A DNA stretch of 5,671 nucleotides from an uncultured Eubacteriales bacterium (GTDB lineage: Bacteria > Bacillota_A > Clostridia > Oscillospirales > Oscillospiraceae): contig CATIYU010000084.1 in the NCBI GenBank assembly GCA_949739085.1, forward strand, positions 1 through 5,671, read 5' to 3'. Position numbers and translations under genes: made by a program. The notes below the pieces were generated by a model. That model was not told where the DNA came from. It saw only the letters and a list, made by a program, of their open reading frames with translations, and did not search any database. The stretch's first letter is position 1, and each line of letters opens with the position of its first letter. Shown here piece after piece: positions 1-5,671 of the stretch.

Positions 1-288
1 CACCTGGGTGACTTCATCGCCGACGACGGCGCCAGCGAGCCCAGCGAGGCCGCCAGCTTCACCCTCCTCAAGGAGCAGCTGGTGGATGTGCTGAGCACCC
101 TGACCCCCCGGGAGGAGAAGGTACTCAAGCTGCGCTTCGGCATTGAGGACGGCCGCACCCGCACCCTGGAGGAGGTGGGCAAGGAGTTCAACGTCACCAG
201 GGAGCGCATCCGGCAGATTGAAGCCAAGGCCCTGCGGAAGCTGCGCCACCCCAGCCGGAGCAAGAAGCTGAAGGACTTCCTGAATTAA
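1..288 (+). CDS. rpoD: RNA polymerase primary sigma factor (SigA/RpoD), C-terminal 95 residues, 5'-truncated by window
   Basis: The reading frame is open from base 1 and ends in TAA at 286-288. Only the end of the protein is present, so its start lies outside the window. The visible 95 residues are sigma-70 region 4. The block [14 protein letters not shown] (visible residues 34-47) is the region 4.1 signature. [20 protein letters not shown] (55-74) is the region 4.2 helix-turn-helix, whose recognition helix reads the -35 element of promoters. The ending [16 protein letters not shown] is typical of primary sigma factors of Firmicutes, and the acidic HLGDFIADD lead-in fits the region 3/4 linker of SigA. 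The family role is to direct core RNA polymerase to housekeeping promoters. The next gene starts 2 bases after this stop, which suggests co-transcription. A group-2 sigma paralogue is the only serious alternative. Confidence 0.97.
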   Translation, partial: HLGDFIADDGASEPSEAASFTLLKEQLVDVLSTLTPREEKVLKLRFGIEDGRTRTLEEVGKEFNVTRERIRQIEAKALRKLRHPSRSKKLKDFLN

Positions 289-290
289 CC

Positions 291-1151
291 ATGGATACGC
301 GGATCATACGCGGGTATCTCCAGGACGCGGCGCTGCGCTGGTCCTTCAACGCCCTGGCGGGGGAGGTCTTCGGCCTGGACTTTGAGCCCTGGTACCAGAA
401 CGGCTGGTCCGGGGGATACTGCCCCTATGCGGCGGTCCGGGAGGGCCGGGTCCTCGCCAACGTGTCCGCCAACCGGATTGACTGTCTTCTGGACGGCCAG
501 CCGCGCCGCTACGTCCAGCTGGGTACGGTGATGACCGGGGCGGCGCACCGGGGCCGGGGTCTCTGCCGTCAGCTGATGGAACGGGTGCTGGCGGACTGCG
601 CCGGATGTGACGGCGTGTTCCTCTACGCCAACGGCAGCGTTCTGGATTTCTACCCCAAATTTGGGTTCCAGCCCGTGAAAGAGTACCGCTTTCAGGGAGC
701 GTTCAAGGGAGCGGCCCGGGCCTCTGTCCGGCCTGTGCCCATGGCGTCTCCGGCGGATTGGCAGGCGTTTCTGGTGGAAAAAAACCGCCGGACCGGCCAG
801 GGGCTTCTACAGCTGGATACGGACGGCATCCTCATGTTCCATCTGAGCCAGTACATGCGGGATGCTGTGTACTTTGTTCCGGATGCGGACGCCTACATAG
901 TGGCGGAGCGGGAGGGCGGCACGCTGACGGTGTACGGCATGTTCGCCCCCAGCCCGGTTGCCCCCCTGGACCTCTGCCGGGCCTTTGGGCCGGAGGTGGA
1001 ACGGGTATGCTTTGCTTTTACTCCGGCGGACCAAACCGGCCTGGAGCTCTATGAGCACCAGGAGGAGGACACCACCCTCTTTGTCCAGGGGGAACCCCTC
1101 TTCGGGGATATGGAGGCAATAAAGGGTTTTCCCGCCCTGGTTCACGCCTAG
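291..1151 (+). CDS. GNAT family N-acetyltransferase with an additional C-terminal domain
   Basis: 286 residues. The N-terminal half (about 1-135) is a GNAT fold expected to move an acetyl group from acetyl-CoA to an amine. The acetyl-CoA-binding motif A lies at residues 77-100, with QLGTVMTGAAHRGRGLCRQL holding the R-x-x-G-x-G/A-type loop (HRGRGL, 86-91). Motif B follows as VLDFYPKFGF (117-126). This arrangement resembles the Acetyltransf_9 group common in Clostridia. Residues about 140-286 belong to no domain I can name. They may be a degenerate second GNAT lobe or a substrate-binding domain, so the substrate is unknown. ATG at 291 is chosen because it is the first start after the rpoD stop and the next in-frame ATG (residue 81) would cut motif A. 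The ribosome binding site is poor: AAGGA at 271-275 is 15 bases away, so translation may depend on ribosomes finishing rpoD. No signal peptide or membrane segment is seen; it is probably cytoplasmic. Confidence 0.88.
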   Translation: MDTRIIRGYLQDAALRWSFNALAGEVFGLDFEPWYQNGWSGGYCPYAAVREGRVLANVSANRIDCLLDGQPRRYVQLGTVMTGAAHRGRGLCRQLMERVLADCAGCDGVFLYANGSVLDFYPKFGFQPVKEYRFQGAFKGAARASVRPVPMASPADWQAFLVEKNRRTGQGLLQLDTDGILMFHLSQYMRDAVYFVPDADAYIVAEREGGTLTVYGMFAPSPVAPLDLCRAFGPEVERVCFAFTPADQTGLELYEHQEEDTTLFVQGEPLFGDMEAIKGFPALVHA

Positions 1152-1171
1152 AGCCTTGAGAATGAATATAA

Positions 1172-1217
1172 AGACCCTAGCCGCCGGAGAGCCTGCTGCT
1201 TCCGGCGGCTGGGGTTT
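1172..1217. terminator. Bidirectional intrinsic terminator between converging genes
   Basis: A 13-base-pair stem pairs 1175-1187 (CCCTAGCCGCCGG) with 1202-1214 (CCGGCGGCTGGGG), with one T/G wobble and a loop of about 14 bases. A few further pairs are possible at the base (1172-1174 with 1215-1217) and at the top. Read leftwards (- strand), the stem is followed by the T-rich run TCTTTATATTCATT. Read rightwards, it is followed by TTTCTGCTGTTCTG, a weaker tail. It sits between the stop of the + strand acetyltransferase (1151) and the stop of the - strand lipoprotein (1242), the expected place for a terminator serving both units. It looks stronger in the - direction. The 90-base intergenic gap holds nothing else that I can see. 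Confidence 0.82.
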
Positions 1218-1241
1218 CTGCTGTTCTGCCAAGGCGGCTGG

Positions 1242-2801
1242 TTACCCGCCCAGATGGATCTGCCAGTCCTCCAGATGGTGGAAGGTGTTCCCAGGGGCTG
1301 GCGACAACCCCTCTACCACCCCGGGATGGGTGAGCACGGTGTAATTTTTGAAGCACACCGGCGCGATGGGAGCCTCCGTCAGGAGACGGGCCGCCAGCAG
1401 CCGGGCGTTGCCCTCCCGGTCTACACCGGAGGCAAAGCCCTGGAGCAGGGCATCTGTGGTCTCGTCTGCGTACCCGCCGTAGTTCAGCGCCCCGCCAGAA
1501 GCCAGCAGGTCCCGCACGTCCCAATCGGCAGTGAGCCGGACCTCACCGAAGTAGAGGTCAAAGTCCCCCGCCGTCAGAGCGGCCAGATACTCCTCCCAGG
1601 GCAGGGAGCGGACCTCTATCTTCCAGCCCCCAGCGGGGGAGAGGGTGTCCGCGATGAACCGGGCGCTGGTCAGCCGGAAGGCGTCCTCCTCATTCACCAG
1701 AAGGACAAGAGGCTCTTCTCCTTCCCCGGATTCCTCCTCCCCCTCAGGCGGCGCGGCCAGAGTAGCCAGGGCGGCCAGAGATTCGTCCCGGTTGTAGGGG
1801 ACCTCCATTGCGGCGGGGTACAGGGGGGATAGGGGCGAAATGGGGAACTGGGCCGCAGTCCCTAGCCCCGCCATCTGGACTTCCGCTATGGTCTGCCGGG
1901 GGATGGCCCGGCTGAACGCCGAGCGGGCCTCCGCGCTGGCGAAGACTCCCCGGGCGGTGTTGAAGCCGAGAAATTGCAGCACGGTAGTAGGCCGGCTGGC
2001 GGTCTCGTACTGCCCGGCCACCGCCGTCAGGTCGTCAGTGGGGTCCACGGTCAGCAGCTCCGCCCGGCGGGAGGAGAAGAGGTACATGGCCGTGGCCCGG
2101 TCCTTGGCGTGGATCAGGGAAATTCGCTCCACCGGCAGCGCCTTCTGCTGCCACCAGTCCGGGTCTGCCGCCAGATACTCCTCCCCGTCCTCCGAGATAA
2201 AACGGTAGGGCCCCGTGCCCACCGGCGCGAGGCTGTCCGCAGTGCCGCTTTTGACAATGGGCACATCCAGCAGGGCGGGAAGCGCCCGGTTGGGCTCCAG
2301 CAGGGTGACGGCCACCTGACCGGCCCGGTTGGCGGCAACGGAGGCGATGTTTCTCAGGCGGTAGGCGTACCGTTCCGAGGCGGCGGCCCGCTGTAGGGTC
2401 TCCACCACGTCCCGGGCGGTGAGGGGTCCGCCGTCCTGGAACCGGGCGCCCTCCCGCAGCGTCAGCGTGCAGACGAGGCCGCTCTCGTCCCACTCCCAGT
2501 TTTCGCACAGCACCGGCTCCGGCTCAAAGGACGGGCTCAGCCGGAATAGGGGCTCGTACAGCAGTGCCGCCACGTCCTGCTGGACCCCCTCCCCGCAGGT
2601 CACGGGGTCCAGGGTGTGGTCCTTGTGGTAGGCCATGGTGAAGGCGGCGGGCCGGTAGGGCGCGGGCTCCTCTTCCGGTTCCTCCTCCGGCTCCTCCTGC
2701 TGGTAGGCGTCCCAGTCCATCTCCTCCGGTCCGGTGTCCCGCAGGGCGGCGCACCCGGCCAGAAGCAGCGCCGCCAGCAGCACCGCCAGCAGCCGTCTCA
2801 T
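1242..2801 (-). CDS. ABC transporter substrate-binding lipoprotein, family 5 (peptide/nickel type)
   Basis: 519 residues, a normal length for SBP_bac_5 (OppA/DppA-like) proteins. The N-terminus has two arginines, a hydrophobic run and the lipobox LLAGC with Cys17. It should therefore be exported by Sec, lipidated and anchored outside the membrane. Next come an acidic Glu/Pro linker (about 35-48) and the family blocks: LDPVTCGEGVQQDVAALLYE (64-83), REGARFQDGGPLTARDVVETL (117-137, characteristic) and VGTGPYRF (194-201). The ligand is probably an oligopeptide, but dipeptide, nickel-chelate or sugar-peptide ligands cannot be excluded. ATG at 2801 is chosen because it begins the signal peptide and follows GAGGGG (2808-2813) by 6 bases. 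The 62-residue upstream extension of the frame lies within pgeF and is not used. The start overlaps the pgeF stop as ATGA, implying translational coupling. No permease or ATPase gene is in view, so it is an orphan here. A second acidic stretch (351-364) is probably a surface loop. Confidence 0.93.
   Translation of the reverse strand: MRRLLAVLLAALLLAGCAALRDTGPEEMDWDAYQQEEPEEEPEEEPAPYRPAAFTMAYHKDHTLDPVTCGEGVQQDVAALLYEPLFRLSPSFEPEPVLCENWEWDESGLVCTLTLREGARFQDGGPLTARDVVETLQRAAASERYAYRLRNIASVAANRAGQVAVTLLEPNRALPALLDVPIVKSGTADSLAPVGTGPYRFISEDGEEYLAADPDWWQQKALPVERISLIHAKDRATAMYLFSSRRAELLTVDPTDDLTAVAGQYETASRPTTVLQFLGFNTARGVFASAEARSAFSRAIPRQTIAEVQMAGLGTAAQFPISPLSPLYPAAMEVPYNRDESLAALATLAAPPEGEEESGEGEEPLVLLVNEEDAFRLTSARFIADTLSPAGGWKIEVRSLPWEEYLAALTAGDFDLYFGEVRLTADWDVRDLLASGGALNYGGYADETTDALLQGFASGVDREGNARLLAARLLTEAPIAPVCFKNYTVLTHPGVVEGLSPAPGNTFHHLEDWQIHLGG
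2665..2700 (-). repeat. Three tandem 12-base units encoding an EEPE-type acidic linker
   Basis: Units 2665-2676, 2677-2688 and 2689-2700 on the + strand read GGCTCCTCTTCC, GGTTCCTCCTCC and GGCTCCTCCTGC, differing at one to three positions. On the coding strand they give the Glu/Pro-rich segment around residues 35-46 of the binding lipoprotein, just after its lipidated cysteine region. The unit keeps the reading frame (12 bases, 4 residues), so copy number could change without breaking the gene. The segment probably acts as a flexible, negatively charged tether between the membrane anchor and the binding domain. Confidence 0.7.
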
Positions 2802-3625
2802 GGACGGCCCCTCTCTGTTAGGCCCGCCAGCGCACACTGGAGACCCCGTTTGTCCCCCATCTTCCGGTGGCTCCAGTAGAGCTCCGGGTGACAGGCGGTG
2901 CAGAGGGGGCAGATGTCGATGTGCTCCGCCGTCACCCCCGCCTGCCGCAGCCGCCAAGCGTTGATGGCTTTCAAATCCAGGGTCCACTTCTCGCCTTTGG
3001 GGGTGATGTAGGGCTCTACACCGCCGCCAAAGGATCCCCGCATGGCCTCAGGCACGTCGTCCTGGGTCTCAAAGCAGCAGGGACCGATGCCCGCGCCGAT
3101 GGCCACCCGGATGTCTTCTGGCTTTGCGCCGAAGAGCCGCCCCATCTCCTGGACGGTCTTGGCGGGCAGATCCAAAGCTGTGCCCCGCCAGCCGGCATGG
3201 ACCGCGCCCAGGGAGCGGCTCTCCGGGTCCCACAGCAGCAGGATGATGCAGTCGGCGGAAAAAACCACCAGGTTCAGCCCCGGCTCGTTGGTTACCAGAG
3301 CGTCGGCAGTGTAGTCCGCAGGCATGGTGAAGCCCTTGCCCGCGTCGGCGGCGGTCACTGGGCGGACCGTGTCCCCGTGGACCTGCTGGGACAGCACCAG
3401 CTTAGCCGGGTCCGCCCCCAGGGCGGCGCAGAAGCGGCGGTAGTTCTCCCGGACCAGCTCCGGGCTGTCCGGCTCGCCGCCGCCGCTGCGGAGGTTCATG
3501 GATTCATGCGCTCCCCGGCTGACACCGCCCAGACGGGTGGAAAAGCCGTGGAGCAGGCCGGGGCCCTCCAAAAGGGAGGAGGTGTGGTAGAACACCCCCG
3601 TTTGGTCGTGAGAGAGAAAGGGCAT
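2798..3625 (-). CDS. pgeF: YfiH/YlmD-type laccase-domain protein (peptidoglycan editing factor / purine nucleoside enzyme)
   Basis: 275 residues, close to the usual family size. The metal site of the Cu-oxidase_4 (YfiH) family is complete: His83 in LSQQVHG (78-84), Cys126 in SADC (123-126) and His143 in AVHAGWRG (141-148). AIGAGIGPCCFE (175-186) and the C-terminal CPLCTACHPELYWSHR (239-254) are the other family signatures. Studied relatives act on purine nucleosides (phosphorylase and adenosine deaminase activity). The E. coli homologue YfiH has been linked to keeping L-Ser out of the first position of the peptidoglycan stem. The substrate here is not fixed by the sequence. No signal peptide is seen; it should be cytoplasmic. 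ATG at 3625 has a near-perfect ribosome binding site. The gene begins 18 bases after the upstream acetyltransferase and overlaps the downstream lipoprotein gene by 4 bases. The old 'laccase' label should not be read as proof of multicopper oxidase activity. Confidence 0.95.
   Translation of the reverse strand: MPFLSHDQTGVFYHTSSLLEGPGLLHGFSTRLGGVSRGAHESMNLRSGGGEPDSPELVRENYRRFCAALGADPAKLVLSQQVHGDTVRPVTAADAGKGFTMPADYTADALVTNEPGLNLVVFSADCIILLLWDPESRSLGAVHAGWRGTALDLPAKTVQEMGRLFGAKPEDIRVAIGAGIGPCCFETQDDVPEAMRGSFGGGVEPYITPKGEKWTLDLKAINAWRLRQAGVTAEHIDICPLCTACHPELYWSHRKMGDKRGLQCALAGLTERGRP
2808..2813 (-). promoter_or_regulatory. Ribosome binding site of the binding lipoprotein, inside the end of pgeF
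   Basis: GAGGGG on the - strand, 6 bases before the ATG at 2801. It lies within the last codons of pgeF. Together with the 4-base ATGA stop/start overlap this places both initiation and reinitiation signals at the junction, and it decides the lipoprotein's start. Confidence 0.7.
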
Positions 3626-3631
3626 GTATGG

Positions 3632-3639
3632 CCTCCTTT
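3632..3639 (-). promoter_or_regulatory. Strong ribosome binding site of pgeF
   Basis: AAAGGAGG on the - strand, 6 bases before the ATG at 3625. It is the best Shine-Dalgarno match in the window and occupies much of the 18-base gap behind the upstream acetyltransferase. It fixes the pgeF start and suggests that pgeF is translated more strongly than its neighbours. Confidence 0.85.
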
Positions 3640-3643
3640 GCCA

Positions 3644-4186
3644 TTACAAATTGTATTTGTTTTCATCCGGATTTCCGAGGTATTCCTCTTCCAGCAGGCC
3701 GTACCAGTAGAGGTCCCGCCATTGGCCCTCCCGGTCCAGACAGTGGCGGCGGAACACGCCCTCCCGCCGCAGCCCCAGTTTTTCCATCAGGGGCACACTG
3801 CGCGCTAGGTCCGCCGTCTCCGCCGAGACCTTGTGAGCCCCTTCCACCCGGAAGAGCCGGTCTATGAGGGCGCTTACCGCCTCGTAGGCGTACCCCCGCC
3901 GCCAGAAGGCCCGGTTGAAAATCCAGCCCAGCTCGTAGAGCCCTGGTCCGCCGGACTGGTTGCAGAGGAGGTAGCCGGTGAGCCGGTTTTCCTCCCGCAG
4001 AACGGCGGCGTAGGCCCCCGGCGGCGTGCGTTCCACGCAGAAGGTGCGGAGAAAGGCTCTGGCCTCCTCCTCGGTGTAGGAGGCCATGAACTCCATGGTC
4101 TCCGGGTCGCCCAGGATTTCCCACAGGGCGGGGAAGTCCTCCATAGTGAAGTTCCGGATGGCCAGGCGGGGCGTCTCTATACGCAT
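3644..4186 (-). CDS. GNAT family N-acetyltransferase, RimJ/RimL-like
   Basis: 180 residues, the typical size of the Acetyltransf_3 (RimJ/RimL) group. The start IETPRLAIRNFTMEDFPAL (residues 3-21) is the classic 'TPRLxLR' opening. Motif A is LYELGWIFNRAFWRRGYAYE (83-102), with the acetyl-CoA pyrophosphate loop WRRGYA (95-100). The region SAETADLARSVPLMEKLGLR (121-140) matches the 'N-x-x-S-x-x-x-x-x-K-x-G' segment, here with Ala128 in place of the common Asn. Relatives acetylate N-terminal amines of ribosomal proteins or small molecules; the target here is unknown. The frame is open a further 78 codons upstream, but that part is low-quality Ser/Arg/Pro sequence overlapping another gene. ATG at 4186 is chosen because it begins the conserved motif and follows AAAAGGAG (4193-4200) by 6 bases. 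It lies third in the secA-led minus-strand cluster, between an unrecognised gene and pgeF. The C-terminal tail NPDENKYNL is unusually AT-rich for this region. Confidence 0.92.
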   Translation of the reverse strand: MRIETPRLAIRNFTMEDFPALWEILGDPETMEFMASYTEEEARAFLRTFCVERTPPGAYAAVLREENRLTGYLLCNQSGGPGLYELGWIFNRAFWRRGYAYEAVSALIDRLFRVEGAHKVSAETADLARSVPLMEKLGLRREGVFRRHCLDREGQWRDLYWYGLLEEEYLGNPDENKYNL

Positions 4187-4192
4187 AGCGGG

Positions 4193-4200
4193 CTCCTTTT
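4193..4200 (-). promoter_or_regulatory. Ribosome binding site that fixes the start of the RimJ/RimL-like gene
   Basis: AAAAGGAG on the - strand, 6 bases before ATG 4186, within the 25-base gap after the upstream gene. It supports the 180-residue start over the much longer open frame that extends to 4420. Confidence 0.8.
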
Positions 4201-4211
4201 TCCGGATATGG

Positions 4212-4694
4212 TCAGGCGGTCTGAGTCCCCCAGCGCTTGCAGTCCGCAGCAACCGCCAGGACCTCTTCCGCGCCGCAGTTGGCGGGCAGGGTGAAGCGCA
4301 GGCCGAAAGCGCTCTCGCCGGAGGCGGCGATCTGGCCGGGCAGCTCCTCCAGGGACAGGCCGGGGCCGTAGAGCGGGTCCAGGTAGTCCTCCACACCGCA
4401 GACCTCGAAGGGGCGGCCAACGGAGGCCCAGTCGAAGCCCAAGGCCTGCTCCCGGGCGAGGGTCCCCTCTACGAAAATGTGGTCCGGCTCCAGGCCGATC
4501 TCGCAGACGCCCTCTACAGTGAGGACGGGGATTGGGAAATATTCTAAATTGTATTCATCATTCCGCCGGGTGGAGTGGAAGGCGTGCCACTCCCACGTAA
4601 CGGCAAAGCCCTCCTTCACAAGGCGGGTGCGCAGGGCCTTTACCTGCCGGTACAGCGGTTCATATATGCCGTTAAGGCTCTCCCAAGTATCCAT
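4212..4694 (-). CDS. Unrecognised 160-residue protein downstream of secA
   Basis: I do not recognise this family. The protein is probably soluble and cytoplasmic: no signal peptide, no membrane segment, no repeat, no zinc knuckle. The N-terminal 30 residues (MDTWESLNGIYEPLYRQVKA onwards) look like an amphipathic helix. An aromatic and charged patch follows (TWEWHAFHSTRRNDEY, 33-48), then alternating hydrophobic strand-like segments (PIPVLTVEGVCEIGLEP, 54-70; HIFVEGTLA, 72-80) suggesting a small alpha/beta domain. Acidic residues are frequent. It starts 3 bases after the secA stop. A GGAAGGG at 4706-4712, inside the end of secA, could serve as ribosome binding site at a long 11-base spacing, so coupling to secA translation is likely. 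Good codon structure, the tight fit between secA and the acetyltransferase, and the lack of a better frame argue that it is real. The function is unknown, and a role in secretion would be a guess from position alone. Confidence 0.82.
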   Translation of the reverse strand: MDTWESLNGIYEPLYRQVKALRTRLVKEGFAVTWEWHAFHSTRRNDEYNLEYFPIPVLTVEGVCEIGLEPDHIFVEGTLAREQALGFDWASVGRPFEVCGVEDYLDPLYGPGLSLEELPGQIAASGESAFGLRFTLPANCGAEEVLAVAADCKRWGTQTA

Positions 4695-4697
4695 TAT

Positions 4698-5671
<974 letters not shown>

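Noticed and set aside
1163..1172. TATAAA-like AT-rich stretch after the first acetyltransferase, considered as a promoter
   Set aside because: It faces only the converging end of the lipoprotein gene and is better read as the T-rich tail of the terminator on the - strand.
1254..1832. A 192-codon open frame on the + strand, antisense to the binding lipoprotein
   Set aside because: Opposite a clear SBP family 5 gene, without motifs or a convincing ribosome binding site; a GC-driven shadow.
2802..2987. A 62-residue N-terminal extension of the binding lipoprotein
   Set aside because: It would place the lipoprotein signal peptide inside the protein and overlaps pgeF in another frame. The start at 2801 has both a signal peptide and a ribosome binding site.
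3648..3657. The 10-mer AAATTGTATT occurring here and again at 4546-4555
   Set aside because: Both copies encode Tyr-Asn-Leu in the same frame (KYNL and DEYNL). Two copies inside coding sequence with no symmetry or fixed spacing are best explained by chance.
2867..3808. A 313-codon open frame on the + strand, antisense to pgeF
   Set aside because: It lies opposite a well supported gene with a full set of family motifs, and its protein is low-complexity Gly/Ala/Arg/Val with no family likeness. Long antisense frames are expected in GC-rich coding DNA.
4187..4420. A 78-residue N-terminal extension of the RimJ/RimL-like acetyltransferase
   Set aside because: Its Ser/Arg/Pro/Cys-rich sequence is an out-of-frame reading of the upstream gene, and the conserved family opening starts exactly at 4186 after a good ribosome binding site.

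Overview
The window looks like a chromosomal segment of a GC-rich, low-G+C-lineage (Firmicutes/Bacillota) bacterium, most likely a gut Clostridia of the Oscillospiraceae type (Flavonifractor/Lawsonibacter-like). The taxon is an inference from the SigA and SecA protein sequences, the AGGAGG-type ribosome binding sites and the high GC content. No mobile element, CRISPR array, tRNA or rRNA is visible. Every stretch is accounted for by dense protein-coding genes.

Layout: two transcription units run towards each other and meet at a hairpin near 1172-1217. The left unit (+ strand) holds the 3' end of rpoD, the housekeeping sigma factor (1-288), followed after 2 bases by a GNAT-type acetyltransferase with an extra C-terminal domain (291-1151). 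The right unit (- strand) is read from the window's right edge leftwards. It holds the 3' third of secA (4698-5671), an unrecognised 160-residue protein (4212-4694), a RimJ/RimL-like GNAT acetyltransferase (3644-4186), a YfiH/PgeF laccase-domain protein (2798-3625) and a family-5 solute-binding lipoprotein (1242-2801).

The five minus-strand genes are packed tightly: gaps of 3, 25 and 18 bases, then a 4-base ATGA overlap. They look like one operon trailing secA, ending in a terminator shared with the rpoD unit. A weak internal promoter in front of pgeF is possible. Both ends are housekeeping genes (transcription initiation and protein export). The passengers are small-molecule or protein acetyltransferases, a purine/peptidoglycan-editing enzyme and a probable peptide-binding lipoprotein that would itself be exported through SecA.

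I see no clear undescribed system. The points most worth a second look are the unrecognised gene behind secA, the translational coupling of pgeF to an orphan binding lipoprotein, and the shared bidirectional terminator.
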